This document shows positions 11,402-22,529 of a DNA stretch of 64,000 nt, in pieces (within the stretch, counting starts at the first letter, position 1; the number at the start of each line of letters is the position of its first letter). A program made the position numbers and the translations under genes. The notes below the pieces were generated by a model. That model was not told the DNA's origin. It made no database searches and saw only the letters and a list, made by a program, of their open reading frames with translations. Origin of the DNA: Bufo bufo (taxonomy: Eukaryota > Chordata > Amphibia > Anura > Bufonidae); the NCBI RefSeq assembly GCF_905171765.1, contig NC_053390.1, forward strand, positions 135,424,820-135,488,819, read 5' to 3'.

Positions 11402-13293
11402 CAACTTGAAAAAAGAATTAATATATATTTACCAGTGAGCCACTGAATGCATAAGTAGGTTTTTATATATATATCACGCCAAAACCCTAATAAAGATAGG
11501 ACATACGTGCCCACTGTACCAACCTTGCCCAATACTGAAACATTGACATTTTGGGATGCCTGATCTTTTATACACATCTCCGCTCATCTGTATACAGGAC
11601 GCTGGCTGGACAGGGCGGTTCTTTCCTTCGACTCTGGTTGCGCATGAAAATGGATGATCTAGTGCACCCGGGGTTAATAGCAAGCAAAGCATTGCACTAT
11701 GATATATATATATATATGTAACTGCTGCCATCTGTTAGCAGCAGAAGTTTTAATTTACCTCTAGGATTGCAAGGCTATTATTCTATACCAATACCAACAA
11801 TCACCAGCATTTCAGATAAATCTTCCTTTTGTGGTCTGTTATAATATAATGGATTGTAGCGTGTCGGAAGGCTGAAGGCTATATATGTTTTGCTTTTGTT
11901 TCATTTTTTGCTTATGTATGTATTATATGTTTTTTAATAGACGGAGTAATGGTAGCTTCACACCGTGCGGCTTTTTTGCCAGCGAGTGAATATCTTGGCA
12001 AGTCCAGGGTTAATGTGTCTGGAGATTTGTCCGCACGGTGTGCCACCAATTACAGCCGTGATTGATGCAGTAAACGAAAGGGTGTGCCACATTGTGTGGT
12101 AACCTATGGAGCTGGAGACTCCCCCCTCGTCACTGGGGGAGGGGTGCTCCAACTCCTTCATATTGAAGGTTTACACAAGGTAAAGGTGTTACGACTAAGG
12201 GTACTCACCCGAAACGCGTCACCGTCCCTGCCGTGTATGGGGTGGTTATGTCTGTCAACTGTATTTGACTAATAAAGAAGAGCTGACAGAGGAACTCTAT
12301 TTGTCTCCGGGACCTTACTTTACTTACCTGCAGCCTTTATGTACCGGGCTTTGCATCTTCCCACCTTCTAACATATCTTCGGAAACGTCTATTGGTATAA
12401 CCTATTAACCGGAGATTAAGGGGTTGTGTGGCTTTATTATATTCAGCGAATTGTACGTGTATCGGGCTTTGCTTTTCTAAATGTATTGAGCTCTGACATA
12501 TTTTGAGACAGTTTGTATATCTATCGTTACCAGCTTAAGTACGTGTATCCAGCTTATCTATGTACCAGGCATAATTAAGTGCTATCTACAGGCCTTATTT
12601 TGTGTATGAGGGTATTGCACAGGCAGAGATTTCATGATCTTTTATCTCTGCTTGTTCAGTAGTCAACTATATACGTTCAGCCTTAATATCAGAATTTTGA
12701 AATCTTTATATGGTCATCTCACGTGTTCTAACTGCCGGTGGATTCATATTCATATCTATATGTAGATTCATATTAATATCACTAATTTACATTTATTGAC
12801 TCTATATGTGTCGATTTTCATCCAGTGAATGGATAACTGTATCGGTCTTTTTTTAAAAATCATGGTCAAATTACATATTGATTGCACCAATAAGGGCTCA
12901 CGTTTCTACAATCAGATGTACTATCTTTTTTTATAGCTGTTTTGTAAGTGTGGACCAATTATTATCTATCACGTTTTTCTTTGCCCCATATTTCCCCTGT
13001 TGAACCAAGGATTCGGGACACACATTGGGACTTTTTAGGGCAATGAAAGGGTAAGACAGTGCAGGCACGGGACCACAGGCCACCCACCATGAGGGTGTTC
13101 CCGTGGGTTGAGGCATTAGTTAGGGATTGAGTAGGGATAACTCTCCCTAATGTGTTGTACTAACCCTTCCCCCTATGTGTTTTTGTATGTCACTGGTGGT
13201 GGTTTGGTCCATGTTTGTCTAATATTTTTTATAGCGAGATGAAGTGATTTTCTATTTAATAGTGATTAAAAGTTAAGTTTTAAATCCTAGCCT
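11402..13293 (+). other. PLE2 C-terminal codons and PLE terminal (pLTR-like) sequence
   Basis: The first 37 bases finish the PLE2 frame (stop 11436-11438). The rest is non-coding and AT-rich, with (TA)n near 11470 and 11702. It includes a hammerhead-like motif followed by 'gactaataaagaagagc', an arrangement seen again in the PLE3 pLTR. 12300-12560 repeats a phrase 'gtaccgggctttgc' / 'gtatcgggctttgc' / 'gtatccagctta'. The last kilobase may be the end of PLE1 rather than PLE2. Confidence 0.5.
12190..12228 (+). ncRNA. Hammerhead-ribozyme-like motif in the PLE2 terminal region (degenerate)
   Basis: The hairpin GGGT-ACTC-ACCC is followed directly by CGAAACGCGTC. PLE terminal repeats are known to carry minimal hammerhead ribozymes whose core is CUGANGA, stem II, GAAAC. 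Here stem II and the GAAAC box are good, and ACGCGT could form the weak third helix, but the first box reads CTAAGG instead of CTGANGA. Probably inactive. Confidence 0.45.
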
Positions 13294-13955
13294 TGTGTGA
13301 TACTTTTGACAGCGACATTACTTGCGCTACACCTCCTATAACGTTTGTGCATCATAAATATCAGTGACATTCATTCAGTGTCATTTTTCATTAGTCGGTG
13401 GTGACAGCGACATAACTTGCGCTATACCTCCTGTTTAACGTGTGCGCATCCTAAATATCAGTGACATTCATTGTGTAATATTTTATTAGGTGGTGGTGAC
13501 AGCGACATAACTTGCACTATACCTCCTGTTTAACGTGTGCGCATCCTAAATATCAGTGACATTCATTGTGTAATATTTTATTAGGTGGTGGTGACAGCGA
13601 CATTACTTGCGCTATACCTCCTGTATAACGTTTGTGCATCCTAAATATCAGTGACATTCATTCAGTGTAATTTTTTATTAGTCGGTGGTGACAGCGACAT
13701 AACTTGCGCTATACCTCCTGTTTAACGTGTGCACATCCTAAATATCAGTGACATTCATTGTGTAATATTTTATTAGGTGGTGGTGACAGCGACATTACTT
13801 GCGCTATACCTCCTGTATAACGTTTGTGCATCCTAAATATCAGTGACATTTATTCAGTGTAATTTTTTATTAGGCGGTGGGGACAGCGACATTATTTGCG
13901 CTATATCTCCTGTTTAACATGTGCGCATCCTAAAAATATCTGTGACATTCTGTGT
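13294..13955 (+). repeat. 95-bp minisatellite, seven units (hAT copy 1)
   Basis: 'tgacagcgacat' recurs at about 13307, 13402, 13497, 13591, 13687, 13785 and 13880, so the period is 94-98 bp. Units alternate between 'ctcctgtataacgtttg' and 'ctcctgtttaacgtgtg'. It continues the array of 1-235. Confidence 0.9.
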
Positions 13956-16900
13956 ACTTTATGTGCGCTACTGTACTTGTGACATACTTGAAAGCATATA
14001 TACCATTTAATAAAAGCAAGGAGAGCAGTAAGGGACGGGGAAGTGGCCGTGCTGCTGATGGTGCATGCAGAGGCCGTGGCCCTGGGCGCAGTGAAACTAT
14101 ACCTGCTGCCAGAGCACAAGAAAAGAAATCATCCACGATACCTAGCTTCATTCAAGTTTGCAGGGCGGCGCAGGACACCACTCTCGAAGTCAGACCACTG
14201 CGACCAGGTGGTTGGCTGGATTGCAGCAGATAATGCTTCCAGTTGGTTAAGCACCACCCTGTCTTCCACAAAGTCCAGTCTCAGTAGCCAAGATTCTGGT
14301 CAACAGAATCTTCACCCTGATACTCCTTCCTCCTATCATGGAGAGTCTTGGTAAACAAGTGATCCCACACTCGGATATTCAGAGGAGCTCTTTTCATCAC
14401 CATGCCTTGACTTGGGCCTCGACAAGCCCGCTTGAAGAAAAACATGAGGAGATATTGTGCTCCGATTCCCAAACTCTTGAGCATCCATAGTCACAAGAAG
14501 ATGATGGTGGGGAAAGGCAATTAGTATTTCATGAGGTGGATCATGATAATGAGACAAAGTTGCCAATAAATCAACCGCAATTAGTGTCTCAGGAGGTTCA
14601 TGATTAGGAGGAGACACAGTTGTCAATAACTAAGGTTGTTGTTAGGTCAACAAGTCAGGAGGATAGCCATAATGAGGAAGTGAAAGAGGAGGTGGTGGAC
14701 GATGAAGTCAGTGACCCAACTTGGGAAGGTGGAAAGCCGAGTGAGGACAGCAGTACAAAGGGAAGGGATCTGCAGCACCGCAACAGGCTGGAAGAGGCAG
14801 TGGGGTGGCAAAAGGGAGAAGGCGGGCCACACCAAACAGGCCCACAATTGTTCCCTGGAGCACCCCCTTGCGGCAATCTCCCTTGCCAAGGGGTAGGTGT
14901 TTTTTGAGGAAAGCGCGGACAATAAAAGAATTGTCATTTGCAACCTGTGCCGTACCAAAATGAGCAGGGGTGTGAACACTAGCAACCTCACCACCACCAG
15001 CATGATCCGCCACATGGCATCAAAGCACCCTAATAGGTGGGCCGAATGCCTGGGTCCACAATCAGTGTCTGCAGGTTACACCACTGCCTCCTCTTCCCTT
15101 GTATTACGTGATGGCAAATCCCCTTTCCAAGATGCAGGCCCGGATGCCTCCAGCCATGCACCTGGACCTTCGCAAGCACCATCAGCTAGCACATCTACTT
15201 ATGTGTCCCAGTGCAGCGTACAGATGTCTATACCCCAGGCCTTTTAATGAAAGCACAAATACCCAGCCACCCACCCACAGACCATAGCACTAAATGCGCA
15301 GCTTTCCAAATTGCTGGCCCTGGAAATGTTGCCATTTAGGCTCGTGGACACTGAGGCTTTCCGCAGCCTGATGGCGGCGGCTATCCTGCGGTACTCTGTC
15401 CCCAGCCGCCAATATTTTTCACGGTGTGCAGTCCCAGCCTTACACCAGAATGTGTCCTGTAATATCACCCGTGCCCTGACCAATGCAGTTTTTGTGAAGG
15501 TCCACTTAATGACTGACACATGGACAAGTGCTTTTTGGACAGGGAAGCTACATTTTCCTGACGGCACACTGGCTAAACGTTGTGGAGGCCGGGAACGAGT
15601 CGTACCCTGTGATGGCACAGGTGCTACCGAGGCCAAGGATTGCCGGCCCTACTTCACTTCCATCAGGGTTTCTGCCACCACCCACGTTAGGGGCTGAAAC
15701 CCCCCTTCTCCTCCTCTGCCTCCCCCTCTACTTCCACCTCTGAATTATCATCTTGCAGCACCAGTCAACCATCAGTCAGTAGCTGGAAGCAGTGAAGCAC
15801 TGCAGTGGGGAAGCGGCAACAGGCCGAGCTTAAACTGATCTGCTTAGGTGACAAACAGCACATCGCCACAGAGCTGTGGCAGGGGATAAGGAACCAGACT
15901 GAGCTGTGGCTCTCGCCACTCAACCTACAACCAGGAATGGTTGTGTCTGATAATGGCAGTAACTTGGTGGCGGCTTTGGAGCTTGGCAAGCTCACACACA
16001 TACCATGCCTAGCCCACGTGTTCCACCTAGTGGTTTAGCGGTTTCTCAAAACCTACCCCAATTTCCCTGATCTACTGGTAACGGTGTGCCGAGTGTGTGC
16101 ACATTTCTGCAAATCATAGACGACTTCTGCCGGTCTGGCAACGCTGCAGCAGTGCTTGCAATTGCAAGCTTACTGACTGTTGTGCGACGTGAGCACGTGC
16201 TGAAACTCGACATTCCATATGTTGGCCAGGCTTTGTGAGCAGCAGATAGCCAGACCACTCTCAGTTCATCTTCTCAGCGCGGATTGGATGAGGAGGAGAA
16301 GCAAGAGACGGTTGCCTCCGCTACAGAGGGTAGTACCCATGGAAGTTTTATAGCATTTGTTCAGCATGGATGGGTAGAAAAGGGAGGAATCGGAGGAGGA
16401 GATTTAGAGTCATCCTCTTGATGAGGACAGTGAAGTCTTGTCTGTTGGGACTCTGACACATTTGGCTGACGGTATATTAGGCTGCCTTTCCCGTGACCCT
16501 CACGTTGTACACATTTTGGCCAACACCTATTACTAGTTGTTCACCCTTCTCAAACCCTGCTACAAAGAGAACTTCTCATCTCTCATTCCTGTAGTGGAGA
16601 GGACAAGAAAAATGGTGCAATACCAGAAGATCCTTGTGTACAAATTGCTCAAAAAATTTCCAGCTGAGAACGCTGGCTGCAGAGTACGTAGTTCCTTGGC
16701 CAACCGAGGAGGGGAGACAAGGGGAACGCACAGCAGTTCCAACAGAGGCAGGGCAACACTCTCCAAGCCCTGGGACAGTTTTATGACACCCCGCAAGCAC
16801 CTTCAACCTGATGTGCGGCCTAGTGTGACAAGGAAGGAAACATTTTGGAAGATGGTGAAGGAGTACGTAGCAGACCGTGTCAGCGTCCTCAGCAGGGGTG

Positions 16901-16974
16901 TTGCTAGGGTCTTAAAACATCCCGCCCAAGGCATATGTCTACCCCAACCCTCCTCAAAACTGAGCTTCTCCACT

Positions 16975-17315
16975 CACAGTCTATATGCACAGCGCCCCCA
17001 CCCACAGTATATAAACAGCTCTCCCACCCACAGTATAAATGCACAGCTCCTCCACCCACAGTATACAGTATATGTGCACAGCTCCTCCACCCACAGTATA
17101 CAGTACATCCATAGCTCCTTCATTCACAGTATACAGTATATACACAGCTCTTTCACACAGTCTATATGCACAGCTCCTCCACCCACAGTATACAGTATAT
17201 GCACAGCTCCTCCACCCACAGTATACAGTATATGCACAGCTCCTTCACCCACAGTATGCAGTATAGGCACAGCTCCTCCACCTACAGTATACAGTATATG
17301 TGCACATCTCCTAGA
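16975..17315 (+). repeat. Minisatellite of about 30-45 bp units
   Basis: Unit built on 'cagctcctccacccacagtatacagtatatg', with shortened and lengthened copies. Produces spurious long open frames (SSTHSIQYI, PPTVYSI). Confidence 0.9.
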
Positions 17316-17701
17316 AGCAGTTTATAGTGTAACACACTGTTGGGCCCATAAACAGACATGGATGAAAGTGGACTTACATGTAGCTTCCCTGCATTGCTTG
17401 CACTTCTCTGTGATCCTTCACACTGGCACTGGTTGCTGCTGGGCTGGAAGAGGCAATTTACACATCCCTTTTACTGGTACCAGCACTGATGAGGACAGGA
17501 CACAACAGCTCTGTAATCTGCTTGTCCTGTCTGGTATGCGGTGCTCAGTTGCTATACCTGCTTAGGGACCCAGGATAACTACAGACGTTCTTCATAGACC
17601 CATACTGAGCCACCAGTGCGGGGCTGCTGGCTCATTCACCTACACTAGACTGGCAGTAAATGGAGCTCCTAATTATATGTTTGGTGTGTCTCTTGCTAAG
17701 C

Positions 17702-17886
17702 CAGGGTTTCTCAACTCCAGTCCTCGGGACCCACCTACCAGTCATGTTTTCAGTATTTCCTTAGTATTGAGCAGGTGATATAATTAGTGTCCATGCATCA
17801 GGACTTACCACAGGTATTTATTCTGTGGGATATTCTCAAATCCTAAACGGTAGGTGGGTCTCTAGGATCGGAGTTGAGAAACCCTG
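17702..17886. mobile_element. 185-bp hAT-type MITE nested in the 16893-18031 MITE
   Basis: Inverted ends CAGGGTTTCTCAACTCC / GGAGTTGAGAAACCCTG, with 8-bp duplication TGCTAAGC (17694-17701) / TGCTAAAC (17887-17894). Confidence 0.92.
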
Positions 17887-18329
17887 TGCTAAACTCATAC
17901 GGAGCTGCCTAGCGGCTCCACACTGGTGGCTCAGTGCAGAGTAATAGAGAAAGTGCTGGCCAAAGGTTCAGGGCAAAATGCTTGTAATCCAGGGCCTACG
18001 CCCCGGATCTAGGTGCCTAGATACGCCTCTGGTCCTCAGTGATCCCTGTGTGCCTCACAACTATTGGGTGTCCAAGACACGTGGCACGAACGCCTTGGAG
18101 GTGCTGGCCTGCCCTGATGCCAGCGTTTTGTCAGAGCATGTATTTAGTGCTGCTAGGGGCATAATAACTGATAAGCGCTCTAAAATGTTGCTTTTATGGT
18201 GTATTGAATACACTGTATTCCCAAGCACCCCTTCCACCACTAAAGAGGGTATATAGTTCAATCTCCCTTTTCTCGTCCTCCTCCTCCTCCATCATATCAA
18301 CATGCTTATTAGGCTGTCCTTGCTCCTAA

Positions 18330-18620
18330 TGTTTTAATGGGTCAGCTCAGCAGCGGGCCCTAACCCATAATGTTTTAGAGGGTCACCAGCAGGCCCTCAC
18401 CCATAATGTTTTTGAGGGTCACCAGCAGGCCCTCAACCATAATGTTTTAGAGGGTCAGTTCAGCAGCAGGCCCTCGCCCTCAAACTTTTTTAGATGGTCA
18501 GCTCTGCAGCAGGCCCTCGCCCCCAAATTTTTTTTTTGATGGTCGGCTCAGCAGCAGGCCCTCACCCCTAATGTTTTAGAGGGTCACCAGCAGGCCATCA
18601 ATCATAATTTTTCAAGGTTG
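18330..18620 (+). repeat. 40-bp minisatellite in hAT 3' part
   Basis: Repeats of 'cagcaggccctcacccataatgttttagagggtca' in long and short forms. The inverted counterpart lies at 24300-24670 in hAT copy 2, so it belongs to the element. Confidence 0.88.
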
Positions 18621-19200
18621 TTTATGATGCCCTCCTTTATGTGTAATAAAGGGTGTATTGGAATGCTGGTTCCTTGTAATTTTTCGCAGCCCTTTCCCTT
18701 AGTGCTTAGGTTTTATGAGTGTAGGAGTCCCACTATATGAACAATTGTACCACAATGTGAATCAGGCCCTCCTTTATGTGATATACAGGTTGTATCGGAG
18801 TGCCTCTTCCTTGTAATTTTTGGCAGCACTTGTACTTTATATACAAGTAAATATACAGGAAAGAATGTTTCCTAAACATTTCTCCTCTAAAATCGGTTTT
18901 ATCTTCGGTTTTGTGCGTATTATTGTCAGTCTGTAAAAGTGGCGTACTACTCAGACAACATCGTTCCCAGCAGCGACCTGGGAGTCCAAGATGTATCCAG
19001 ACATCCTCCCCATGCTGTTCCCGAACCATTTCAGTGGTGTTTCCATCAATTTCTGACCTTTTCCTATGAACCACCCTCCCCTCTTCAGAGCAGGGGGTGC
19101 CTGGTTTAATGCTCGGGTTCTCCCATTGACTTCTGAGCACCCGAGCATCCCGAGGTATTCTACTCGAGCACCCGAGCACTTTGGTGCTCGACCAACACTA
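18621..19200 (+). other. hAT copy 1 3' tail and terminus
   Basis: Non-coding. It matches the reverse complement of 23720-24290 along most of its length ('cctcctttatgtg', 'gtaatttttggcagca', 'gcgtactactc', 'cccgagcat'). Ends ..CGACCAACACTA. Confidence 0.85.
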
Positions 19201-19239
19201 GTGGGGACGCAAATCCCAGAAGGAAGTGATACTCAAATT

Positions 19240-21168
19240 TCTACATGTTTTCATAAGCATTAATGTTGTTTTCTTTTAAGAATTCATCTAAACAGTTTTT
19301 AAAACTGTCCACTGTTCCTGCTGTGACCTTGTCCTGAGAAAGTCTATTCACAGTTCTTACAGTAAAGAAGCTTTGACTCTTCTGGAGACTGAACTTTTTC
19401 TTCTCCAGTTGGAGGCAGTGCCCCCTTGTCTTTTGAGGGCATTTTACATGGAACAGTTTTTCACCGTATTTTTTGTATGGCCCATTTATATATTTGTATT
19501 GGTTAATCATGTCCCTCCTTAGACGTCTCCTCTCAAGACTAAATAAATTCAATTATCATAACTAAGGGTACTTTCACACTTGTGTCAAAGTTTTCCAGTA
19601 TTGAGTTCGGTCCTAGGGGCTCAAAACCGAAAAAAGAAAAATGATCAGTTTTATCCTAATGCATTCTGAATGCAAAGCAATCCATTCAGGATGTCTTCAA
19701 TTCAATTCTTTTTACGGTATTTGGATGGAGAAAAAACCGCAGCATGGTGCATTTTTCTCTCCGGCCAAAAATCCCGGCATTGGAATGTATTAGTGCCGTA
19801 TCTGGCATTAAAATTGCCTCATTGATGGATCCAGTCTTCCGGTCTGTGCATGCGCAGACCTTTAAAAATGTAAAAAAATAAAAATAAATACTGTATCCGC
19901 TTTTCCAGAGAGACGGATCCGGTATTGCAATGCATTTGTGAGACGGATCCGCATCCGGATCCGTCCACAAATGGTTTCTGTTTGCATACTGCCTGCCGGA
20001 ATCCAGCAACCCAAGTGTGAAAGTACCCTAAGACTCTCCATGCCCCTTATCAGTTTAGTCGCTCTCCTCTGTACTTTTTACAGCTGCAGTGCGTCCTTTC
20101 CATGGACTTGCGCCCAGAACTGAACTGCATATTCTAGATGAGGCCGCACCAACGCTTTGTAAAGTGGTAATATTACATCCCGGCCCTGCGAGTCCATGCC
20201 TTGTTTAATGCATGCCAGTATCCTGGTGGCCTTAGAACCAGCTGATTGACATTGTATGTTGTTATTTAATCTATTATCTACAAGGACACCCAAATCCTTC
20301 TCTATAAGTGACTCTCCCAGTGTTACATCACCTAGAACATATGAAGCACGGAGATTATTACTACCAAGATGCATAACTTTACATTTATCCACATTGAACC
20401 TCATTTGCCAAGTTGATGCCCAATCACTCAGAGTGTTTAAGTCAGCTTGTAGTTTATCGACATCTTCCATAGACTGTACAGTACTACATAGCTTAGTGTT
20501 ATCTGCAAAAATAGAAATGGTGCTATTAATCCTGTCCTCGATATCACTAACACCACTTATAACTCGGGACCATTCTGAATAGGAATCATTGACCACAAGT
20601 CTCTGGACACGGTTCTTCAGTCAGTTTTCAATCCAATTACAAACTATACTTTCCAAGCCTATATAGACCTTATATTTACCTAGTAAACATCTATGAGGGA
20701 CAGTATCAAAAGCCTTTGCAAAATCCAAAAACACTACATCCACAGCCACCCCTCTATCCAGGCTACTACTCACCTCCTCATAAAAACAAATCAGGTTAGT
20801 CTGACAACTTTTGTCCTTTGTAAACCCATGTTGGTTATCACTTATAATATTATTTACAGTCACATATTCCTGTATATAGTCCCTTAAGAGTCCTTCAAAG
20901 ATTTTTTCCCACAACAGAAGTTAACTAACTGGTCTATAATTACCTGTGGAGGACCTAGATCCTTTTTTTGATTATGGGCACCACATTTGCCTTGCGCCAA
21001 TCACTTGGCATTGTACTCGTACCTAGAGAATCTTTAAAAATTATAAACAGGGGCACAGCAATGACTGAACTGAGCTCTTTAAGCATTTTTGAGTGTAATC
21101 CATCTGGACCCGGAGCCTTGTTTACATTTACCTTATTTACCTTATCTTGGGCAATATCTTCAGTCAGG
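19240..21168 (-). pseudogene. CR1/L2-like LINE reverse transcriptase (5'-truncated pseudogene)
   Basis: Non-LTR RT read on the minus strand: KAPGPDGLHSKMLKEL (about 21080-21130), the finger QHGFTKDKSCQTNL, motif A FLDFAKAFDTVPH (about 20690-20740), then after a break FADNTKLCSTV (about 20500), where the active site FADD has become FADN. Next come WQMRFNVDKCKVMHLG, KDLGVLVD and RPHLEYAVQFW (about 20130-20400). Past the inserted MITE come LFSLERRRLRRDMIN and FFTVRTVNRLSQDKV..FKNCLDEF (19250-19550), the usual C-terminus. Motif B (PQGSVLGP type) is missing at a deletion near 20590. The endonuclease domain is absent. Inactive. Confidence 0.9.
19566..20028. mobile_element. Harbinger-like MITE in the LINE
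   Basis: 463 bp with inverted ends GGGTACTTTCACACTTG / CAAGTGTGAAAGTACCC and a 3-bp duplication TAA (19563-19565 and 20029-20031). Trinucleotide TWA targets are typical of PIF/Harbinger. Removing it restores the LINE sequence around GMESL..YDN. The interior has 'gatccg' repeats. Confidence 0.85.
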
Positions 21169-22400
21169 GCCGGCGCCACCCATAAGCAGAGTAGGCCACC
21201 GCGTAGATCGCACTCTTGCTGGGGCTGCCCCGGGTGACACCAGTCTGATGGGGTGTCACCCGCTGGACCCAAGTTCCCAACTCCACTAGCACCCGCCTCC
21301 TTGTACTTGTGTCACTGATCTAAACCTGTACTGGCCAGCTGCGTGGGCATGAGTTCAGTCACTTCAGCGTGCAATCCCGCGAGACCCATGACCTCCCGAG
21401 GTGGGTCTCGCAGGATCACGCGCCGCTGGACGGGATTGCGCACCGAAGACATTGAACTTAACTGAACTCATGCTCGCTCAGCCAGCAAGTATAGACTGTA
21501 CAGGATCAGCGACGCAAGTACGGGGGGGGGGGGCAAACTACATAATGGAGGGCATTCTGGGGGCAAATTTAACTTGTGTAGGGGCAAAATTACTTATTGG
21601 GGGCAAATTACATAATGGAGGGCAGTGTCGGGGGCAAACAACATAATGTGGGGCCGTGTAGGGGGCAAATTAATGTGAGGCAGTGTAGGGGCAAATTACA
21701 TAATGTGGGGCAGTGTAGGGGGGCAAATTACATAATGTGAGGCAGTGTGGGGGGCAAATTACTTAATGTGGGGCAGTGTGGGGGGCAAATTACATAATGT
21801 GAGGCAGTGTGGGGGGCATATTACTTAATGTGGGGAAGTGTGGGAGGCAAATTACATAATGTGGGGCAGTCTGGGGGGCAAATTACATAATGTGAGACAG
21901 TGTGGGGGGCAAATTACTTAATGTGGAGCAGTGTGGGGGACAAATTACTTAATGTCGGGCAGTGTGGGGGGAAAATTACTTAATGTGAGGGAGTGTGGGG
22001 GGCATATTACTTAATGTGGGGCAGTGTAGGGACAGCATTACTACTAAGGGCATTCTAGAAGGGAATTACTATTGGTGGGACTATGAGGAGCACTATTACT
22101 ATGGGGGCACTATTATTTCTTCAGGATAGTGTTTGTGGAATTGGGCCGGGGCACAGCGAGCAGCAGGATAACACTGTGGGGACTCCAGGTTGGGGGATGA
22201 TGATAGAAAAGTGAGGACACTAAGATGTCTGTGTGTCACACTCTGCAGAGACGAGGCAGCTGAGAGAAGTGTCCGGACCGAATGGAGAAGATGATGACAG
22301 AGAAGATCTACATTGGAGGGGACGTCACCTGGAGGTCCTGGATGTGAGAGTGGAACCAGTGGAACACCCATCTACTGTTTCGAGAAGTTTGGCTAGAAGT
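21169..22400. mobile_element. Non-autonomous hAT-like element with G-rich minisatellite (right end unclear)
   Basis: Left end CAGGGCCGGCGCCACCC interrupts the LINE. The right terminus (..GGCGCCGGCCCTG expected) is not found, so the right limit is a guess. The segment 22160-22350 shares phrases in the same order with 51690-51880 of the element at 50472, notably 'ctctgcagagacgag' and 'gacgtcac'. Confidence 0.6.
21515..22045 (+). repeat. 33-bp G-rich minisatellite
   Basis: About 14 copies of 'gtggggcagtgtggggggcaaattacataat' with variants, preceded by a run of 12 G at 21522-21533. G-runs of 4-6 spaced closely could form quadruplexes. Confidence 0.92.
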
Positions 22401-22529
22401 GATTTTTATTGAAAAATTGTGGCGAAAATAAAGCTATACCTTTGAAACAGAAATAATGCCAAGCTACTCAAAAACATAGGCATGTAGGATCTGGGGTGGA
22501 TAAAAATGGACATGATTTCAAATTTTTTA

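Larger units (their letters stand above)
16893..18031. mobile_element. hAT MITE inside the hAT copy 1 transposase
   Basis: Target duplication GTCCTCAG (16885-16892 and 18032-18039), 8 bp as for hAT. Ends CAGGGGTGTTGCTAGGG and CTAGATACGCCTCTG. Removing it makes the host sequence match copy 2, where VKEYIADRVSVLNDPSVPYNNW is continuous. It carries a minisatellite and another MITE. Confidence 0.92.
14010..18256 (+). pseudogene. hAT transposase with BED zinc finger, copy 1 (pseudogene)
   Basis: hAT transposases cut out and insert the element in the nucleus. In order: a low-complexity, acidic N-terminal region (about 14010-14800), a BED finger at about 14925-15030 (CNLCRTKMSRGVNT..MIRHMASKH), then pieces of the RNase H-like core: LVDTEAFRSL, HLMTDTWTS (about 15500), MVVSDNGSNL and IPCLAHVFHLVV (about 15940-16035), LLKPCYKENF (about 16550), SFMTP and KMVKEYVADRVSVLS (about 16890). 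The C-terminal dimerisation segment LACPDASVLSEHVFSAARGI comes at 18100-18170, after a MITE insertion. Many stops and shifts separate the pieces. Copy 2 (24800-28141) has the same order. Confidence 0.85.
1..19200 (+). mobile_element. Autonomous-type hAT transposon, copy 1 (5' end outside the window, heavily interrupted)
   Basis: The 3' end is at 19200; read on the minus strand it is TAGTGTTGGTCGAGCACC, a hAT-like terminus that copy 2 also shows in diverged form at 23720. Inside, in order, are a 95-bp minisatellite (1-235 and 13294-13950), a transposase pseudogene with a BED finger (about 14010-18256), a 40-bp minisatellite (18330-18620) and a unique 3' tail. A 13-kb nest of PLEs, Tc1 and a provirus sits in the first minisatellite, and a hAT MITE sits in the transposase. 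The left terminus and 8-bp target duplication cannot be checked because the 5' end lies before base 1. Confidence 0.7.

Noticed and set aside
13294..13955. Regularly spaced repeats that could suggest a CRISPR array
   Set aside because: Units are about 95 bp with no unique spacers, in a eukaryotic transposon.
14336..15013. Minus-strand frames opposite the hAT transposase (96-122 codons)
   Set aside because: Shadows of the GC-rich coding strand; the plus strand explains the sequence by BED finger homology.
16537..17565. 342-codon frame on the plus strand
   Set aside because: The first third is decayed hAT transposase; the rest runs into the MITE and its minisatellite (SSTHSIQYI). The fusion is accidental.
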